NCBI RefSeq assembly: GCF_000018365.1
Contig: NC_011529.1
Location: forward strand, 1,783,608 to 1,847,607
Source of the DNA: Thermococcus onnurineus NA1
Lineage (GTDB): Archaea > Methanobacteriota_B > Thermococci > Thermococcales > Thermococcaceae
Direction: 5' to 3'
Length of the DNA stretch: 64,000 nucleotides
Shown: positions 1-9,207 of the stretch, piece by piece
Numbering within the stretch: the stretch's first letter is position 1
Layout of the letters: each line of letters begins with the position of its first letter
The notes under the pieces: generated by a model
Database searches by the model: none
What the model was told of the DNA's origin: nothing
Seen by the model: the letters and a program-made list of their open reading frames with translations, nothing else
Made by a program: the position numbers and the translations under genes

Positions 1-2265
1 CAGATTGTCGTTATTAACCCACCAATTTTCAAGCCACACGCTTTTTCTGGTATACCCCCATTCTGCCCAATGAATCGCTAGAGGATTTCCATTTCCAATA
101 ATGTCGTCAGTAAACAACTGCTCTTCCAGATAGTAAACTATCCCCCGTGATGTACTGTAGTATCTTCTGTCTTCATCCCATATTCCGATCCCAGCATTCC
201 AGTCTTGAGCTTCATTGAAGTTGGGTCTCATTCTGAACCTTATTGCAAAGCTGTAGTCTACATCGAGTCTGGTATTTGTGCGCATTGCAAATATTGAATC
301 TCCCCCTTCTATCGTAACGGTTCCTTCTCCAGCGGGATTAAGTATTGCAGTTGCACCTTGACTGTAGGGATCAATTGCCCATTTTGAGAGTGTTTTATTA
401 AAGTCATCGAAAAACTCAAAGACTTCATCACCATTGCCTCTCTTATATGTCCCAGTGTTGTATCTGATGTAGAACGTCCCAGGTAGGTCTCCCCGTATCC
501 AGATGAGGGCGCCGTTGTCGTTCCAGTACTCTATCCAGAATGGGAGTGGAGACGTCATCTGGGGATCGGAATACACTTCTATCTGAGCCTGGCTCAGGTC
601 GTTGTGGAGTATCATCTGGGCGGTGGTCGAGTCCAAGTAAACGGGTATCTGGACGTCCTGAACATTTGACGGATAGTTTACGGTAACCTGGAGGTAACCT
701 TCACTGGAATCCGTTGAGGGCGCCACCTGAACCCCTGCGTCGAAGTCGGTGACGGCGCTGTCAGGGGCCATTCTGAACCTCACGAAGAACGTTCCGTCTA
801 TCGCCTCTGCCGTCTGGAGGGCAAGCTTCTCTGTTCCACCTGGAACTACGAGATGGCCATTTCCATCGAGGTAAGCGTCCGCGAGATCGTTCCAAAGTAC
901 TGGGTTGATGCTCGTTCCATCGAAGGTATCTATGAGCCAGAACAGGTACTCCTTATTGTAGCCGTCCGTTGCGTACACGGGATCGTCTGTGAAGTAGATG
1001 GTGTAATCTGTACCGCTTGCCTTGATCCACACCCAAACATATGTCGGGCCCCAGTACTCTATCCAGAACGGAACCTGAACGCAGGCTGTGTCGGACTTCT
1101 CGTATATCATCATCGAGGCTTCTCCGTCGGTATGATAGATGTTGGGGAAGATGCTAGTGGGAAGTTTAAGTAACACAAGGCTGCCATCGGGAAACTTGGG
1201 TATTGTGATGTTGACCCTCCATTTGTAGTTTAGACTGCACCAGTGGACTGATGGTCCAGTGTTCCCAAAGACGAGAACTCCAATGTCGCTATCCTGAAAA
1301 ACTAGCTTCGGCGAGATTGGAACTCCTTTTAAGGTAGTGTTCACTACTACTGGGGCGGTAATCTGGTTAATGTCTCCTGTACGCAGCACATATCCTGTGG
1401 CGCCATCCCCGGGATAGTACTCACCGAAGAATATGAATCCCTCGCTCCAGGTTACGGAAGAATATTTGCCCAGAACATGGTCAGTATCACTGCTTCCGTT
1501 ACCGTAAAGAACCTTTACCGGCTTGTCTATGAGCTCAGGGAAGGTGTACTCACACGGCTCTATCGAGCGGTAGTATCTTCCGTAGGTTAATGCTGAGAAG
1601 AGCGGGTCCTCGAGGTTTTCCAGTGTGATTATTGAGTACACGTGTCCTTCCCTAGGTATTGGGCCGGTGTAAACAACCTTCCCCGCCAAATCAGATATAG
1701 TCACATCGTTCATCTTGGCCTTTATCACAATCCTGAATGAATCGAGGGGAGCAACGACCAGCTCAACATTCTGCCTCAGGAAATCAGCCCGCTCGGCGGG
1801 GCTCATGGCTCTTATCTGGGAGACGCTGATATTCGCTATCTTGAAGTCGTATCCCTGCTTTTGGAGCTCTGCTGACATGTTGCCGAGCCATCCAATGATG
1901 GTCTGATCCTTCATGAGATTATCAGAGTAGTTTTTCGCTATCTCATTGGCCTCTCCGAAAAGGACAAGGTCACGTATGGTAGCGTTCGCCATGTTGTCGG
2001 GGTTATTTGGGTCTAGAAAGTCACGCGTGTTTGCTATGTAGTCGACTATCGTGACTATAGCCCTCTTTCCGGATATCTCGAGAGTTCTCTGGAAGTCCAT
2101 CTCAACGTAGGATACTACCCTGTAAGTTTTTTCAATCTGTATTCTCTCGCTCTGAGAGATGATTATCTGTGATGATACGTCCTCATACGTCGCGAGAAGA
2201 AGCATAAGGGGGATTAGAAGAAGGATAACCGTGGAGTTAAGAACGAATGCGCGCCGCTTTCTCAT
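1..2265 (-). CDS. DUF2341/LamG-like exoprotein, C-terminus beyond window
   Basis: The reading frame is open from an ATG at 2265 to the left edge (755 codons), so the product is incomplete. The N-terminus begins MRKRRAF and carries one hydrophobic helix (about residues 9-25) that would anchor or export it. Residues about 420-755 contain two copies of a module: a beta-rich stretch with the motif PFWIEYW typical of DUF2341, followed by a LamG/concanavalin-like stretch beginning TFDG or FDDF. The start overlaps the stop of the preceding gene by one base (TGATG), implying translational coupling, and this is the last visible gene of the pilin-like operon. Family membership is inferred from motifs. 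A carbohydrate- or surface-binding role is a guess. Confidence 0.8.
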   Translation of the reverse strand, partial: MRKRRAFVLNSTVILLLIPLMLLLATYEDVSSQIIISQSERIQIEKTYRVVSYVEMDFQRTLEISGKRAIVTIVDYIANTRDFLDPNNPDNMANATIRDLVLFGEANEIAKNYSDNLMKDQTIIGWLGNMSAELQKQGYDFKIANISVSQIRAMSPAERADFLRQNVELVVAPLDSFRIVIKAKMNDVTISDLAGKVVYTGPIPREGHVYSIITLENLEDPLFSALTYGRYYRSIEPCEYTFPELIDKPVKVLYGNGSSDTDHVLGKYSSVTWSEGFIFFGEYYPGDGATGYVLRTGDINQITAPVVVNTTLKGVPISPKLVFQDSDIGVLVFGNTGPSVHWCSLNYKWRVNITIPKFPDGSLVLLKLPTSIFPNIYHTDGEASMMIYEKSDTACVQVPFWIEYWGPTYVWVWIKASGTDYTIYFTDDPVYATDGYNKEYLFWLIDTFDGTSINPVLWNDLADAYLDGNGHLVVPGGTEKLALQTAEAIDGTFFVRFRMAPDSAVTDFDAGVQVAPSTDSSEGYLQVTVNYPSNVQDVQIPVYLDSTTAQMILHNDLSQAQIEVYSDPQMTSPLPFWIEYWNDNGALIWIRGDLPGTFYIRYNTGTYKRGNGDEVFEFFDDFNKTLSKWAIDPYSQGATAILNPAGEGTVTIEGGDSIFAMRTNTRLDVDYSFAIRFRMRPNFNEAQDWNAGIGIWDEDRRYYSTSRGIVYYLEEQLFTDDIIGNGNPLAIHWAEWGYTRKSVWLENWWVNNDNL

Positions 2266-4433
2266 CAGTCTTCCCTCCAGATCCTCAGGGTTATTGTTAT
2301 CGGTTTAAAGAGACCCGGAATGTTGCCCATGGAAACAAAGACTACGTTGACGGTTGGGGGCAGCTTTATCAGTATTGGGTTAGTCTGGGTTCCATCGCCG
2401 CCGAGGTTGCGGAAGAGCCTTATTATCGCGTCGTCAACGGCGTATCGCTCCATTCCATCGAGGAGATCCTGGGCGGTGATATCACAGTATGGGGCATCTC
2501 CTGCGGTAACGTAATGCGGAGAGCTGTCTCCGGTCCAGTAGTAGGTGATGTTGTATCCGGAACAGCCGCTCCTCAAGAGTTCTGGGAAGACGTTACCGTA
2601 TCCAGCAAAACCCTGAATAACGTAGGTTAGTTCTCCGTCTCCATTTTGGGGTTGTATCCAGTATCCGTATTCATCTCCATTTTCGTCTGTGTCCTTTCCT
2701 AGGCTTATGTGGACTTTATTTTCTCCGGGAATAAGAGCGTTGTTTAGGAGTCTAAATTGACTGTCAAAGGTGTTTCTAGTATACCCTATTCTTGCAAGGG
2801 CATATATGAACGGATTGGGTGGATGCTGGTATATATATTGGCTTCCGATGTAATCATTAGTTATTTCAATTTCTTGGGTGGGAGTCTTTTCTGAGGAAGT
2901 ATCTAGATAATACCAGGGGAACTGGAACTTTACCCAAAGAGGAGTGGTTCCATAAGGAATTTCAAATGTCCAAGTAACATCTCTGCACCAGCTAGATGGA
3001 TCGTCAACATCCGATGCATCACAGAGAGATGCAGTGTACTGATTTATCGGTTCGGTTATGTCGATGGTGTAAGAAGTAAGCAGCACGCCGGGTGTGTAGT
3101 CCGCATAAACAAAGGATTCATTGCCTATGAGGTGGATGTTTGGAACGTACTCAGTATTCTCATAGCCTGCCCTAACTATTATCGTGGTATATCTGCTTGA
3201 GATGTGGGTATAGTTGTACCCAGCGTTTTCAAGGGCAGTTGCTATGGTGGTGTTGTCCCAGTAGCACACCTTCGTCATCGTGGTGGCGTTATACTGGCAC
3301 GGTGCGCTTAGAGGTATGGGTATTTCTTCGTTGAACATGAACGATAATGAGACTGGAGTCTGAGCGGAAACGTTTCCAACGGCGATCTGAATACTCAGGG
3401 CATTAAGTTTTCCAGGGATGAAGAGATATTTCCATGCTGTTATTCCGTGTTTGGCCGTAACGTCCTCGAAATAGAACTTGTCGTTAAATTTAAGCGTGGA
3501 GGGAATTGATGTGGTATACTTTATCTTAATGTATTGGGCACCTTTTTCACCACCATCGTACCCGCTCTTGTAGACCCTCACTTCGAATACGTTGGTCTCT
3601 CCAGGTTTGAAGTTCTCTATTAACTCCAGTCCTCCGGATGGGTTCGTGTCTACGAGCTTTTCGTTGTTGTCAACGTACCCTGACCATATGAGTTGGCCAT
3701 TAAGATAGACCTCATAGTTAGAACCGACCCGTGCCGGCTCAAGGAACCAATTTATTTCCTGAATTTCGGCATCCTTTGGAATAGCATCCGCGGGAATTAT
3801 GTATTTTATTATGACGGCGTCATCTTGGTTATCCGTTCTTGCATATATGTATCCTCCCCTGGCTGTATAGGTGTTTTCCTTGCTTCCTAGATTGTTGAGA
3901 AACGCCCTCGCCATGTATCCCCTCGGCGTCTGGTTGTAGGCATAACCACTGAGTAGGAGTGTGGCGGGGGTCACGTCCGAGGCCGTTGAATAGTTGGCTC
4001 CAGTTTTTCTTAGATATGGGCTTGTGTAGTTGTTTATCATGAGTTCATAGTTGTAGTCCGTTAAGGTGTTGTTGAGGACGTAACCCATTATTACCTCCGC
4101 TTTGTGCTTAAGGTTTGCATCTGGAAAAACCGGTGCTGTGGCCCAGTACGTTGCCACGATATCGATTGGGGACATATCTGGAGTTACAAGCGTTGTGTTG
4201 AGAGTTCCATCGCTTATCCACTCTTCGAGCTTCTCTGGAGGAACGAGCTCCCTAAGGGGAAGGGTTCTGAACATGGTTAGGGTATCTTCTGCCACATATT
4301 TGGACTGAGAACGCATGTATGTTGAGTAAACTTGGGCGTTCGGGTTAATCTGGCTTATGCTAACCACAAATATTGTTACGAGCAGGAGTGCAAGTATGGC
4401 GTCGAGTGTGAATACAAAGCCCCGTCTCTTCAT
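2265..4433 (-). CDS. Large exoprotein with class III-type N-terminal signal
   Basis: This 722-residue protein begins MKRRGFVFTLDAILALLLV, a short basic head followed by a hydrophobic helix with an acidic residue near its start. That layout matches archaeal class III (pilin-type) signal sequences, although the G-QXSXE consensus is degenerate here. The rest is rich in Asn, Thr and Tyr, has many N-x-S/T sequons and no further membrane helix, which fits an extracellular beta-rich protein. Its start overlaps the upstream stop by four bases (ATGA) and its stop overlaps the next start by one base. I do not recognise a named domain in the ectodomain. Confidence 0.85.
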   Translation of the reverse strand: MKRRGFVFTLDAILALLLVTIFVVSISQINPNAQVYSTYMRSQSKYVAEDTLTMFRTLPLRELVPPEKLEEWISDGTLNTTLVTPDMSPIDIVATYWATAPVFPDANLKHKAEVIMGYVLNNTLTDYNYELMINNYTSPYLRKTGANYSTASDVTPATLLLSGYAYNQTPRGYMARAFLNNLGSKENTYTARGGYIYARTDNQDDAVIIKYIIPADAIPKDAEIQEINWFLEPARVGSNYEVYLNGQLIWSGYVDNNEKLVDTNPSGGLELIENFKPGETNVFEVRVYKSGYDGGEKGAQYIKIKYTTSIPSTLKFNDKFYFEDVTAKHGITAWKYLFIPGKLNALSIQIAVGNVSAQTPVSLSFMFNEEIPIPLSAPCQYNATTMTKVCYWDNTTIATALENAGYNYTHISSRYTTIIVRAGYENTEYVPNIHLIGNESFVYADYTPGVLLTSYTIDITEPINQYTASLCDASDVDDPSSWCRDVTWTFEIPYGTTPLWVKFQFPWYYLDTSSEKTPTQEIEITNDYIGSQYIYQHPPNPFIYALARIGYTRNTFDSQFRLLNNALIPGENKVHISLGKDTDENGDEYGYWIQPQNGDGELTYVIQGFAGYGNVFPELLRSGCSGYNITYYWTGDSSPHYVTAGDAPYCDITAQDLLDGMERYAVDDAIIRLFRNLGGDGTQTNPILIKLPPTVNVVFVSMGNIPGLFKPITITLRIWRED

Positions 4434-5911
4434 GAGTCATCCCACACCCACAGCTTTAACACGGCGAGGCTCGCCTGGGGCTTCATTATGGTATCTATTC
4501 CATTGAGGTCAGTTATTACGGCCTCATCGATGTTCTTCATCTCGTAGACCCAGACGTATATATCCAGGCTTTCACCTTGGTTTATCTGGGTCAGAAACTC
4601 CTTCCAGGGTATTATCGCGTAGTAGGGGCTCTCAGAGATGTACGATTTTATGTAAGTTTTTCCGTTGATTGTCTGATTGACGATTATCTTCATTGTGGAA
4701 TCGGCGGCGGTCCTGTAGGCAGCCATAACGGAGTAGCCAGAGATATTGGTACCCCTCATCCAGGCAACCATGACGATGTAGCCCGTGTTGTTGAACGCGA
4801 TCTTGAGAGCCATGTAGTCTGGGATGGTCGTGTATATCGTTCCAATGTAGAGCTCCTCAGGAAGCGCGTCCGAAGTCACAGTATAAGTTTCGTTGTACAG
4901 CATCTTGGTCATCGGAACCCTTCTCTCGGTGTAGGTTATCCACGGAGAGCGGTCCATAGAGGCTTTTATGATTGAGGGGTTGTCAACAAAGGTGCCGTTT
5001 ATCATTGTCATGTTGTAGTCGGCGTTGACGACCTTCGTTGCGTAGACGTATCTAATTGTAAGGTTAGTAGACGATACGCCTCCCTGCTGGCCCCACCATA
5101 TCGTCCCTGTCCATGTTGTCGTGACTTGTTCTCCTTCCCTATGATAGGGTATCCACAGTTCGTAAGTTCCGTCGTTGAGACGGTTCCATCCTATGAGGAG
5201 CCACCCACTGTCCACATCTATATAGACCGTAGCGCCGGCTGGTATGTTATAGTTCTGGGGGCCACCGGGAGCGGGGATGTCAACTCTCACGTCTGCATCC
5301 TCGGCGAGTTTGAATACAAAGCTTTCCCCCGCTGTCAGGTTGGTTATATTTGCTATGCCTCCTGTACCGCGAAGGTCTGTTCTGAGTGGATAGGCCCACA
5401 CGATGTCCACTATTGGGTTTCCATAGGCGTATCCATGCGTGGGTGTGATGGATAGGCGCCCTCCCCAAGGGATATCTACGGAACCATCCACGTTGGGAGG
5501 CACTACTGTCACGTCTCCTTCAATTTCAATTCTAGTGAGGTAAAATCCGAGGGTAAAGTCTTTCCCCATGCTTAAGTTGACTAGTGCACTCTTCAAAGAG
5601 GCCTCACCATTAGTATAGGCCTTATTTAGGGCCTCTATCTTTTTGTAGTCTATTGTGTTGGGATATTTTGTGTTCTCTAGCCCGAGATAGGCTAGATTTG
5701 AAGGGTTCGACTCCCAGTCAGATGGAACTCCGGGATTTTTTACGATGATATCGAGCATGTTGTCTCCTATATTAGCCCTCTCGTACCAGCCCAGCATGAT
5801 GGTTATATCATCTTTTAGTGCACTGGATGTGCTGGTTATCATTCCCAGCATGAGTATAACTATGACCAATGAGAGCATCGCGTCAAAGGAAAGTAGCTGA
5901 CCTCGCCTCAT
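4430..5911 (-). CDS. Exoprotein with class III-type signal (493 aa)
   Basis: The protein starts MRRGQLLSFDAMLSLVIVI, with RRG followed by Q and an acidic residue, then a hydrophobic helix. This resembles the prepilin peptidase site of archaeal type IV pilin-like proteins. The remaining roughly 460 residues look extracellular, with many Asn/Thr/Tyr and N-x-T sequons and no other clear membrane helix. It overlaps both neighbours by four bases, so it is made from the same message as the two larger exoproteins downstream and the small pseudopilins upstream. The ectodomain has no domain I recognise. Assembly into a pilus-like or surface structure is inferred from the signal type and the context. 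Confidence 0.85.
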   Translation of the reverse strand: MRRGQLLSFDAMLSLVIVILMLGMITSTSSALKDDITIMLGWYERANIGDNMLDIIVKNPGVPSDWESNPSNLAYLGLENTKYPNTIDYKKIEALNKAYTNGEASLKSALVNLSMGKDFTLGFYLTRIEIEGDVTVVPPNVDGSVDIPWGGRLSITPTHGYAYGNPIVDIVWAYPLRTDLRGTGGIANITNLTAGESFVFKLAEDADVRVDIPAPGGPQNYNIPAGATVYIDVDSGWLLIGWNRLNDGTYELWIPYHREGEQVTTTWTGTIWWGQQGGVSSTNLTIRYVYATKVVNADYNMTMINGTFVDNPSIIKASMDRSPWITYTERRVPMTKMLYNETYTVTSDALPEELYIGTIYTTIPDYMALKIAFNNTGYIVMVAWMRGTNISGYSVMAAYRTAADSTMKIIVNQTINGKTYIKSYISESPYYAIIPWKEFLTQINQGESLDIYVWVYEMKNIDEAVITDLNGIDTIMKPQASLAVLKLWVWDDS

Positions 5912-6381
5912 TTTCTCACCACATCCACGTTTATCTCAACTTCTTTTCCACCAAAATACAGCTTGCCCCCGCTCAGCCGAACGTTCGTGTTTGAGGCAAG
6001 GTCATTGACTATGTACTGCTTTATGTTGGTTTCTAGGGTTGCTTCAGGGACGGCGCTTCCCGAGTACGTTATGATGATATTGACCTGTATCTTGCTATCC
6101 AGCTCGTTCATGCTAATGGATGTGAGCTGGAATGTGTGGTAAGTGTAGTTGTCAGCCTTTATTATTACGTTCAGGGGAGCGTAGCCAGCTTCGTTGATCA
6201 CAACCCCTGTGTTCAGGTACGCACAGGCGTTGGACGCAGAATTCCTTGCATAGACTACTAGTGAGATATCTCTGTTCTCATTCAGGTAGGGGGGTACTAT
6301 TATTAGAACACCGGCCAGGATTATGGCAATTATGAAGAGAGCCTCAATCGCGGTTTGAGCCCTACGACGAGATATCGACAT
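5908..6381 (-). CDS. Class III signal peptide protein (pseudopilin-like)
   Basis: The 157-residue product begins MSISRRRAQTAIEALFII. The RA-QTAIEAL segment matches the prepilin-type cleavage and assembly signature (QXXXEXXXL, with Glu five after the cleavage point), followed by about 20 hydrophobic residues. The size is typical of archaeal pilins or pseudopilins. The gene overlaps the upstream frame by 20 bases and the downstream one by four, which is consistent with coupled translation. It probably inserts in the membrane and forms the core of a filament or a minor-pilin complex. The peptidase that would process it is not in this window. Confidence 0.85.
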   Translation of the reverse strand: MSISRRRAQTAIEALFIIAIILAGVLIIVPPYLNENRDISLVVYARNSASNACAYLNTGVVINEAGYAPLNVIIKADNYTYHTFQLTSISMNELDSKIQVNIIITYSGSAVPEATLETNIKQYIVNDLASNTNVRLSGGKLYFGGKEVEINVDVVRK

Positions 6382-6805
6382 ACAGCCTTCCCTCCGCCTC
6401 GTTGTACGTTGCCACTATCTGGAATTCTCTATCTGCCTCTGTGAGGGTCACTGAGCTTTCCCGGTAAATTGGCACGGGACTGTTCTGAATGACGAGGTAC
6501 TTCCTGCCAGCTATCGTGGCGCTTATCATGATGGTATCGTTGGATGGTACGAGTGTAATCGTGACTTTGTCGCCTGAATCGAGGTCCATGGGAAGTTCTT
6601 TCTTCACGCTGAAGCCGTCCCCAACAGCGTAGACTTTTACAACCGAGTCTCTCACGTCTATCGAGAATGCTTTGAGCTTTGCAACGGCATCAAAGGTCTC
6701 GGCGTGGGTTGTCTCGCTACTGGCAATATAAACTAGGTTAACCATTGTTAAGGTTATCAGAGTAACCGCAAAGAGGAGGTCAATGCTTATCTGTCCCATC
6801 TTCAT
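6362..6805 (-). CDS. Class III signal peptide protein (pseudopilin-like)
   Basis: This 147-residue protein opens with MKMGQISIDLLFAVTLI. G-QISIDLL is a variant of the QXSXEXXXL prepilin signature with Asp in place of Glu, followed by a hydrophobic helix to about residue 25. The remainder is a small beta-rich domain with no cysteine. It lies two bases after the upstream pilin gene and overlaps the next gene by 20 bases. It is likely a minor pilin or pseudopilin of the same assembly. No orthologue name is recognised. Confidence 0.85.
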   Translation of the reverse strand: MKMGQISIDLLFAVTLITLTMVNLVYIASSETTHAETFDAVAKLKAFSIDVRDSVVKVYAVGDGFSVKKELPMDLDSGDKVTITLVPSNDTIMISATIAGRKYLVIQNSPVPIYRESSVTLTEADREFQIVATYNEAEGRLYVDISS

Positions 6806-6807
6806 GT

Positions 6808-7443
6808 TCAGCCACCAGGATTAATGTTTATTCTCAGCTCGCCCTTTGTGGAATCAAACGTCCAGCTGTTGGGATTGTCAGGGTTCCACTCGACGACTAT
6901 TTTCAGGGTCACAGGGAGGTCATTGGGGTCTATCTCCAGGCCGTAAATGGTATCCGCGCCAATAGTGATGTCTCCTATGGGAGACCATATGGACGAGTTA
7001 TCGTACAGCACAGCTTGATACATTGCCCTGCTCCAGAATATGTTCTTATCTCCGCCACTAAGAACGATGTTAAAGCCCGTGCCAGTGACTGTGACGTAAG
7101 TACCGTTGCCATCATTGCTGTAGTTGCCGTAGGTTATGAATATTCTCGGACTCTCCAGGTTCAGGGCCTTTTCGAGCAGGCCTGCATCCCTTAAGTATGT
7201 CAGCCTGACGTAGGTGGTGGATTTGGCACCGGGTCCCTGGGCATAAACTTGGCTTATGGTGTTGGATATGGCGTTGGCGAGGTTCTTCTCCTCGAGACTT
7301 ACCTGAATACGGAGAGTTTCAGTTGAAGTTGAGCCTTCCCGGAAAGTAACGTTGTTCACAGAGTAAAGTAACAGTATAAGCATTATACCGAATATGAGCA
7401 TAAACTCCAGTGAAACCTGGCCACGCTTCGCTTTTTTCATCAT
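6808..7443 (-). CDS. Class III signal peptide protein, best pilin match of the cluster
   Basis: The 211-residue product begins MMKKAKRGQVSLEFMLIFG. KRG-QVSLEFMLI is a nearly perfect archaeal class III signal: basic head, Gly at -1, then QxSxE, then a hydrophobic helix. Either of two adjacent ATGs could start it. The ectodomain is beta-rich. A 39-base gap separates it from the CetZ-adjacent membrane protein gene upstream, the largest internal gap in the operon. This is the likeliest major pilin-like subunit of the five, but that ranking rests only on signal quality. Confidence 0.88.
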   Translation of the reverse strand: MMKKAKRGQVSLEFMLIFGIMLILLLYSVNNVTFREGSTSTETLRIQVSLEEKNLANAISNTISQVYAQGPGAKSTTYVRLTYLRDAGLLEKALNLESPRIFITYGNYSNDGNGTYVTVTGTGFNIVLSGGDKNIFWSRAMYQAVLYDNSSIWSPIGDITIGADTIYGLEIDPNDLPVTLKIVVEWNPDNPNSWTFDSTKGELRININPGG

Positions 7444-7482
7444 ACATTCTCCCCTCAGTATTGATATGGTGTGAACATCTAT

Positions 7483-8112
7483 TTAATGGTTACTCTCGGA
7501 TTTTTCAGCTTTTATTACTGCAAAAAGGCCCGTTCCGGCTTTTCTGGTTGTAACTCCGAAGTAATCGCCGCTGAATATCTTGAACTTGTACCTTTCGGGG
7601 GGTAGGGAATGCTTCTCCACAAGTTCAGTCAGCTCATCGATGAAGAACTGTGTGAGCTCGTAGTAAATCAAGTCGAGCTTCTCCTTCGTGTAGTCCCTGA
7701 TGAAGAGAATCACTGGCAGCATCGCGAGGCCGAGAATTAAGTAGGGCTGTTTTAGCAGCAGGGAGGCCACTGCCGTGGCTGCAATGACACCTCCTACGGC
7801 GGCGTATGCTGCTTTTTCCTTTTTCTTTATCCCCTTGATTTCCTCTACCTTCTCTTCCCAGATGTCCAGAAGCGCCGGATTGTAGAAGTCAAAGGCGGTG
7901 TGACGCTTTCCCTTTGCAATCCTTTCCCTGATTAAATCGTCCCAGTCGTCCCTGTAATAGATGATCTCTCCATGGAGCCTGGCCCTTTCAGCATCGAGGG
8001 AGGAGATTATCCTGATTATGTCCTCGGCGCTTTCGTGGGCTATGTGTGCGTAAACCTCCTTCTCGTCGAGCTCCAGCGCGACCTCGACGGAGTCCTTTAT
8101 TGGCTCGGTCAT
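7483..8112 (-). CDS. Two-helix membrane protein coupled to CetZ
   Basis: This 209-residue protein is mostly charged and helical. Residues about 100-135 form a pair of hydrophobic segments (AAYAAVGGVIAATAVASLL, then LILGLAMLPVILFI) that look like a membrane hairpin, leaving an N-terminal domain of about 95 residues and a C-terminal domain of about 70 on the same side. Its ATG overlaps the stop of the CetZ gene by four bases. No family is recognised. The tight coupling suggests that it works with the tubulin-like GTPase, possibly as a membrane adaptor, but that is inference from position. Confidence 0.8.
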   Translation of the reverse strand: MTEPIKDSVEVALELDEKEVYAHIAHESAEDIIRIISSLDAERARLHGEIIYYRDDWDDLIRERIAKGKRHTAFDFYNPALLDIWEEKVEEIKGIKKKEKAAYAAVGGVIAATAVASLLLKQPYLILGLAMLPVILFIRDYTKEKLDLIYYELTQFFIDELTELVEKHSLPPERYKFKIFSGDYFGVTTRKAGTGLFAVIKAEKSESNH

Positions 8113-9200
8113 TCCCCATCACCGGGATATATGTCGTCGAAGTCAGGCAGACCGCTTAGCAGCTTCTTCTTCTTAGCCTCAGCCTCTTTCTTGGCCTTCA
8201 TGAACGACTGAGCGTAGCGCTTGGCAGTTAGTACTATCTCTTCGATGCTCTTGCTTTCGTAGATGCCGCTCAGCAGGGTTACAACTTCAACCTCTCTCTC
8301 GCGCGGATCTGGATAGAAGCCGCGGAATATCTGCTTACCTCGTATCTTGTTGGTGAGGTAATCGAGGGCCTCGAATATCTCCGTAGCTTTGAGCAGCTCC
8401 GGCGGCCCATGAATTGCAACGAGGCCGTAGAGCGCTGACTCTATGTTTGCATCCAGATAAAGCCCCTCGTTCTCGAAGGACTTCATTATGAGCCTTGAGA
8501 GGCTCTTGACCTTGTTAGCGTCAGCTTTCGCGTAACCAATGGTGGCAAAGCTTCCAAAGGCCTTGAGAACGAACTTCAGATCGCTCGCGTCAAGCGTCTG
8601 CTCGCCGGGAACGTCGACAAGTGCCAGCAGGGAGGCTATGCGCTCGACTATCGTGTAGTTTATCCTCTCGTAGGCCTTTGTTATGTCGTCGCCGCTCTCT
8701 TTCAGCTTGTTGTTGTCGATGGCTATGATGGAGTCGGCGATCTTAGAGAGCTTGTCTATAGTTATGGCCGCGTTTATGGTCGGCCTTATGCCCTCCTCCC
8801 TGAGTGGAAGTGCTCCAATGGCCACGACGAGCGAATCGGGGTACTCCTCTTTTAGAGCCTCTGCCAGAACTGGTGTTCCTCCGGCTCCAGTTCCACCGCC
8901 GAAGCCAAAAGTTAAGAAGAACACGTCTATGTCTTCGTAGCCGATTATCGACCCTATCTTGCGCATTACCATTGGTAAATCGCGCTTCATTGCCTCTCTG
9001 CCAAGTAGTGGATTGGCGTTGACACCCTTTCCACCGGTGAGGCCCTCTCCTATGAGTATTCTTCTCTCGTGAGGAATGTGTTTTAGGTAATCTAGGTCTC
9101 CCCTGGAGGTGTTTATCGCCAGTGCCTCAAAATCAACTAGGGCGAAGAGGTCGGCTATCTTCGTTCCGCACTGGCCGACCCCTATGATTAGAGCCCTCAC
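8109..9200 (-). CDS. cetZ: Tubulin/FtsZ-superfamily GTPase, CetZ type
   Basis: The 363-residue protein starts at a GTG preceded by AAAAGG. It has the N-terminal nucleotide motif IIGVGQCGTKIADLF (residues 5-19), the glycine-rich tubulin signature GGGTGAGG at 101-108, and a T7-loop region TLDASD near 202-207 that would supply the acidic residues for GTP hydrolysis. The signature and the short C-terminus resemble archaeal CetZ (FtsZ3-like) proteins rather than the division proteins FtsZ1 and FtsZ2. CetZ proteins in haloarchaea control cell shape. Here it sits seven bases after a secreted toroid gene and overlaps a membrane protein gene in a pilin-like operon, which suggests a role in envelope or surface-structure positioning. 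Confidence 0.9.
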   Translation of the reverse strand: MRALIIGVGQCGTKIADLFALVDFEALAINTSRGDLDYLKHIPHERRILIGEGLTGGKGVNANPLLGREAMKRDLPMVMRKIGSIIGYEDIDVFFLTFGFGGGTGAGGTPVLAEALKEEYPDSLVVAIGALPLREEGIRPTINAAITIDKLSKIADSIIAIDNNKLKESGDDITKAYERINYTIVERIASLLALVDVPGEQTLDASDLKFVLKAFGSFATIGYAKADANKVKSLSRLIMKSFENEGLYLDANIESALYGLVAIHGPPELLKATEIFEALDYLTNKIRGKQIFRGFYPDPREREVEVVTLLSGIYESKSIEEIVLTAKRYAQSFMKAKKEAEAKKKKLLSGLPDFDDIYPGDGE

Positions 9201-9207
9201 CTTTTAA

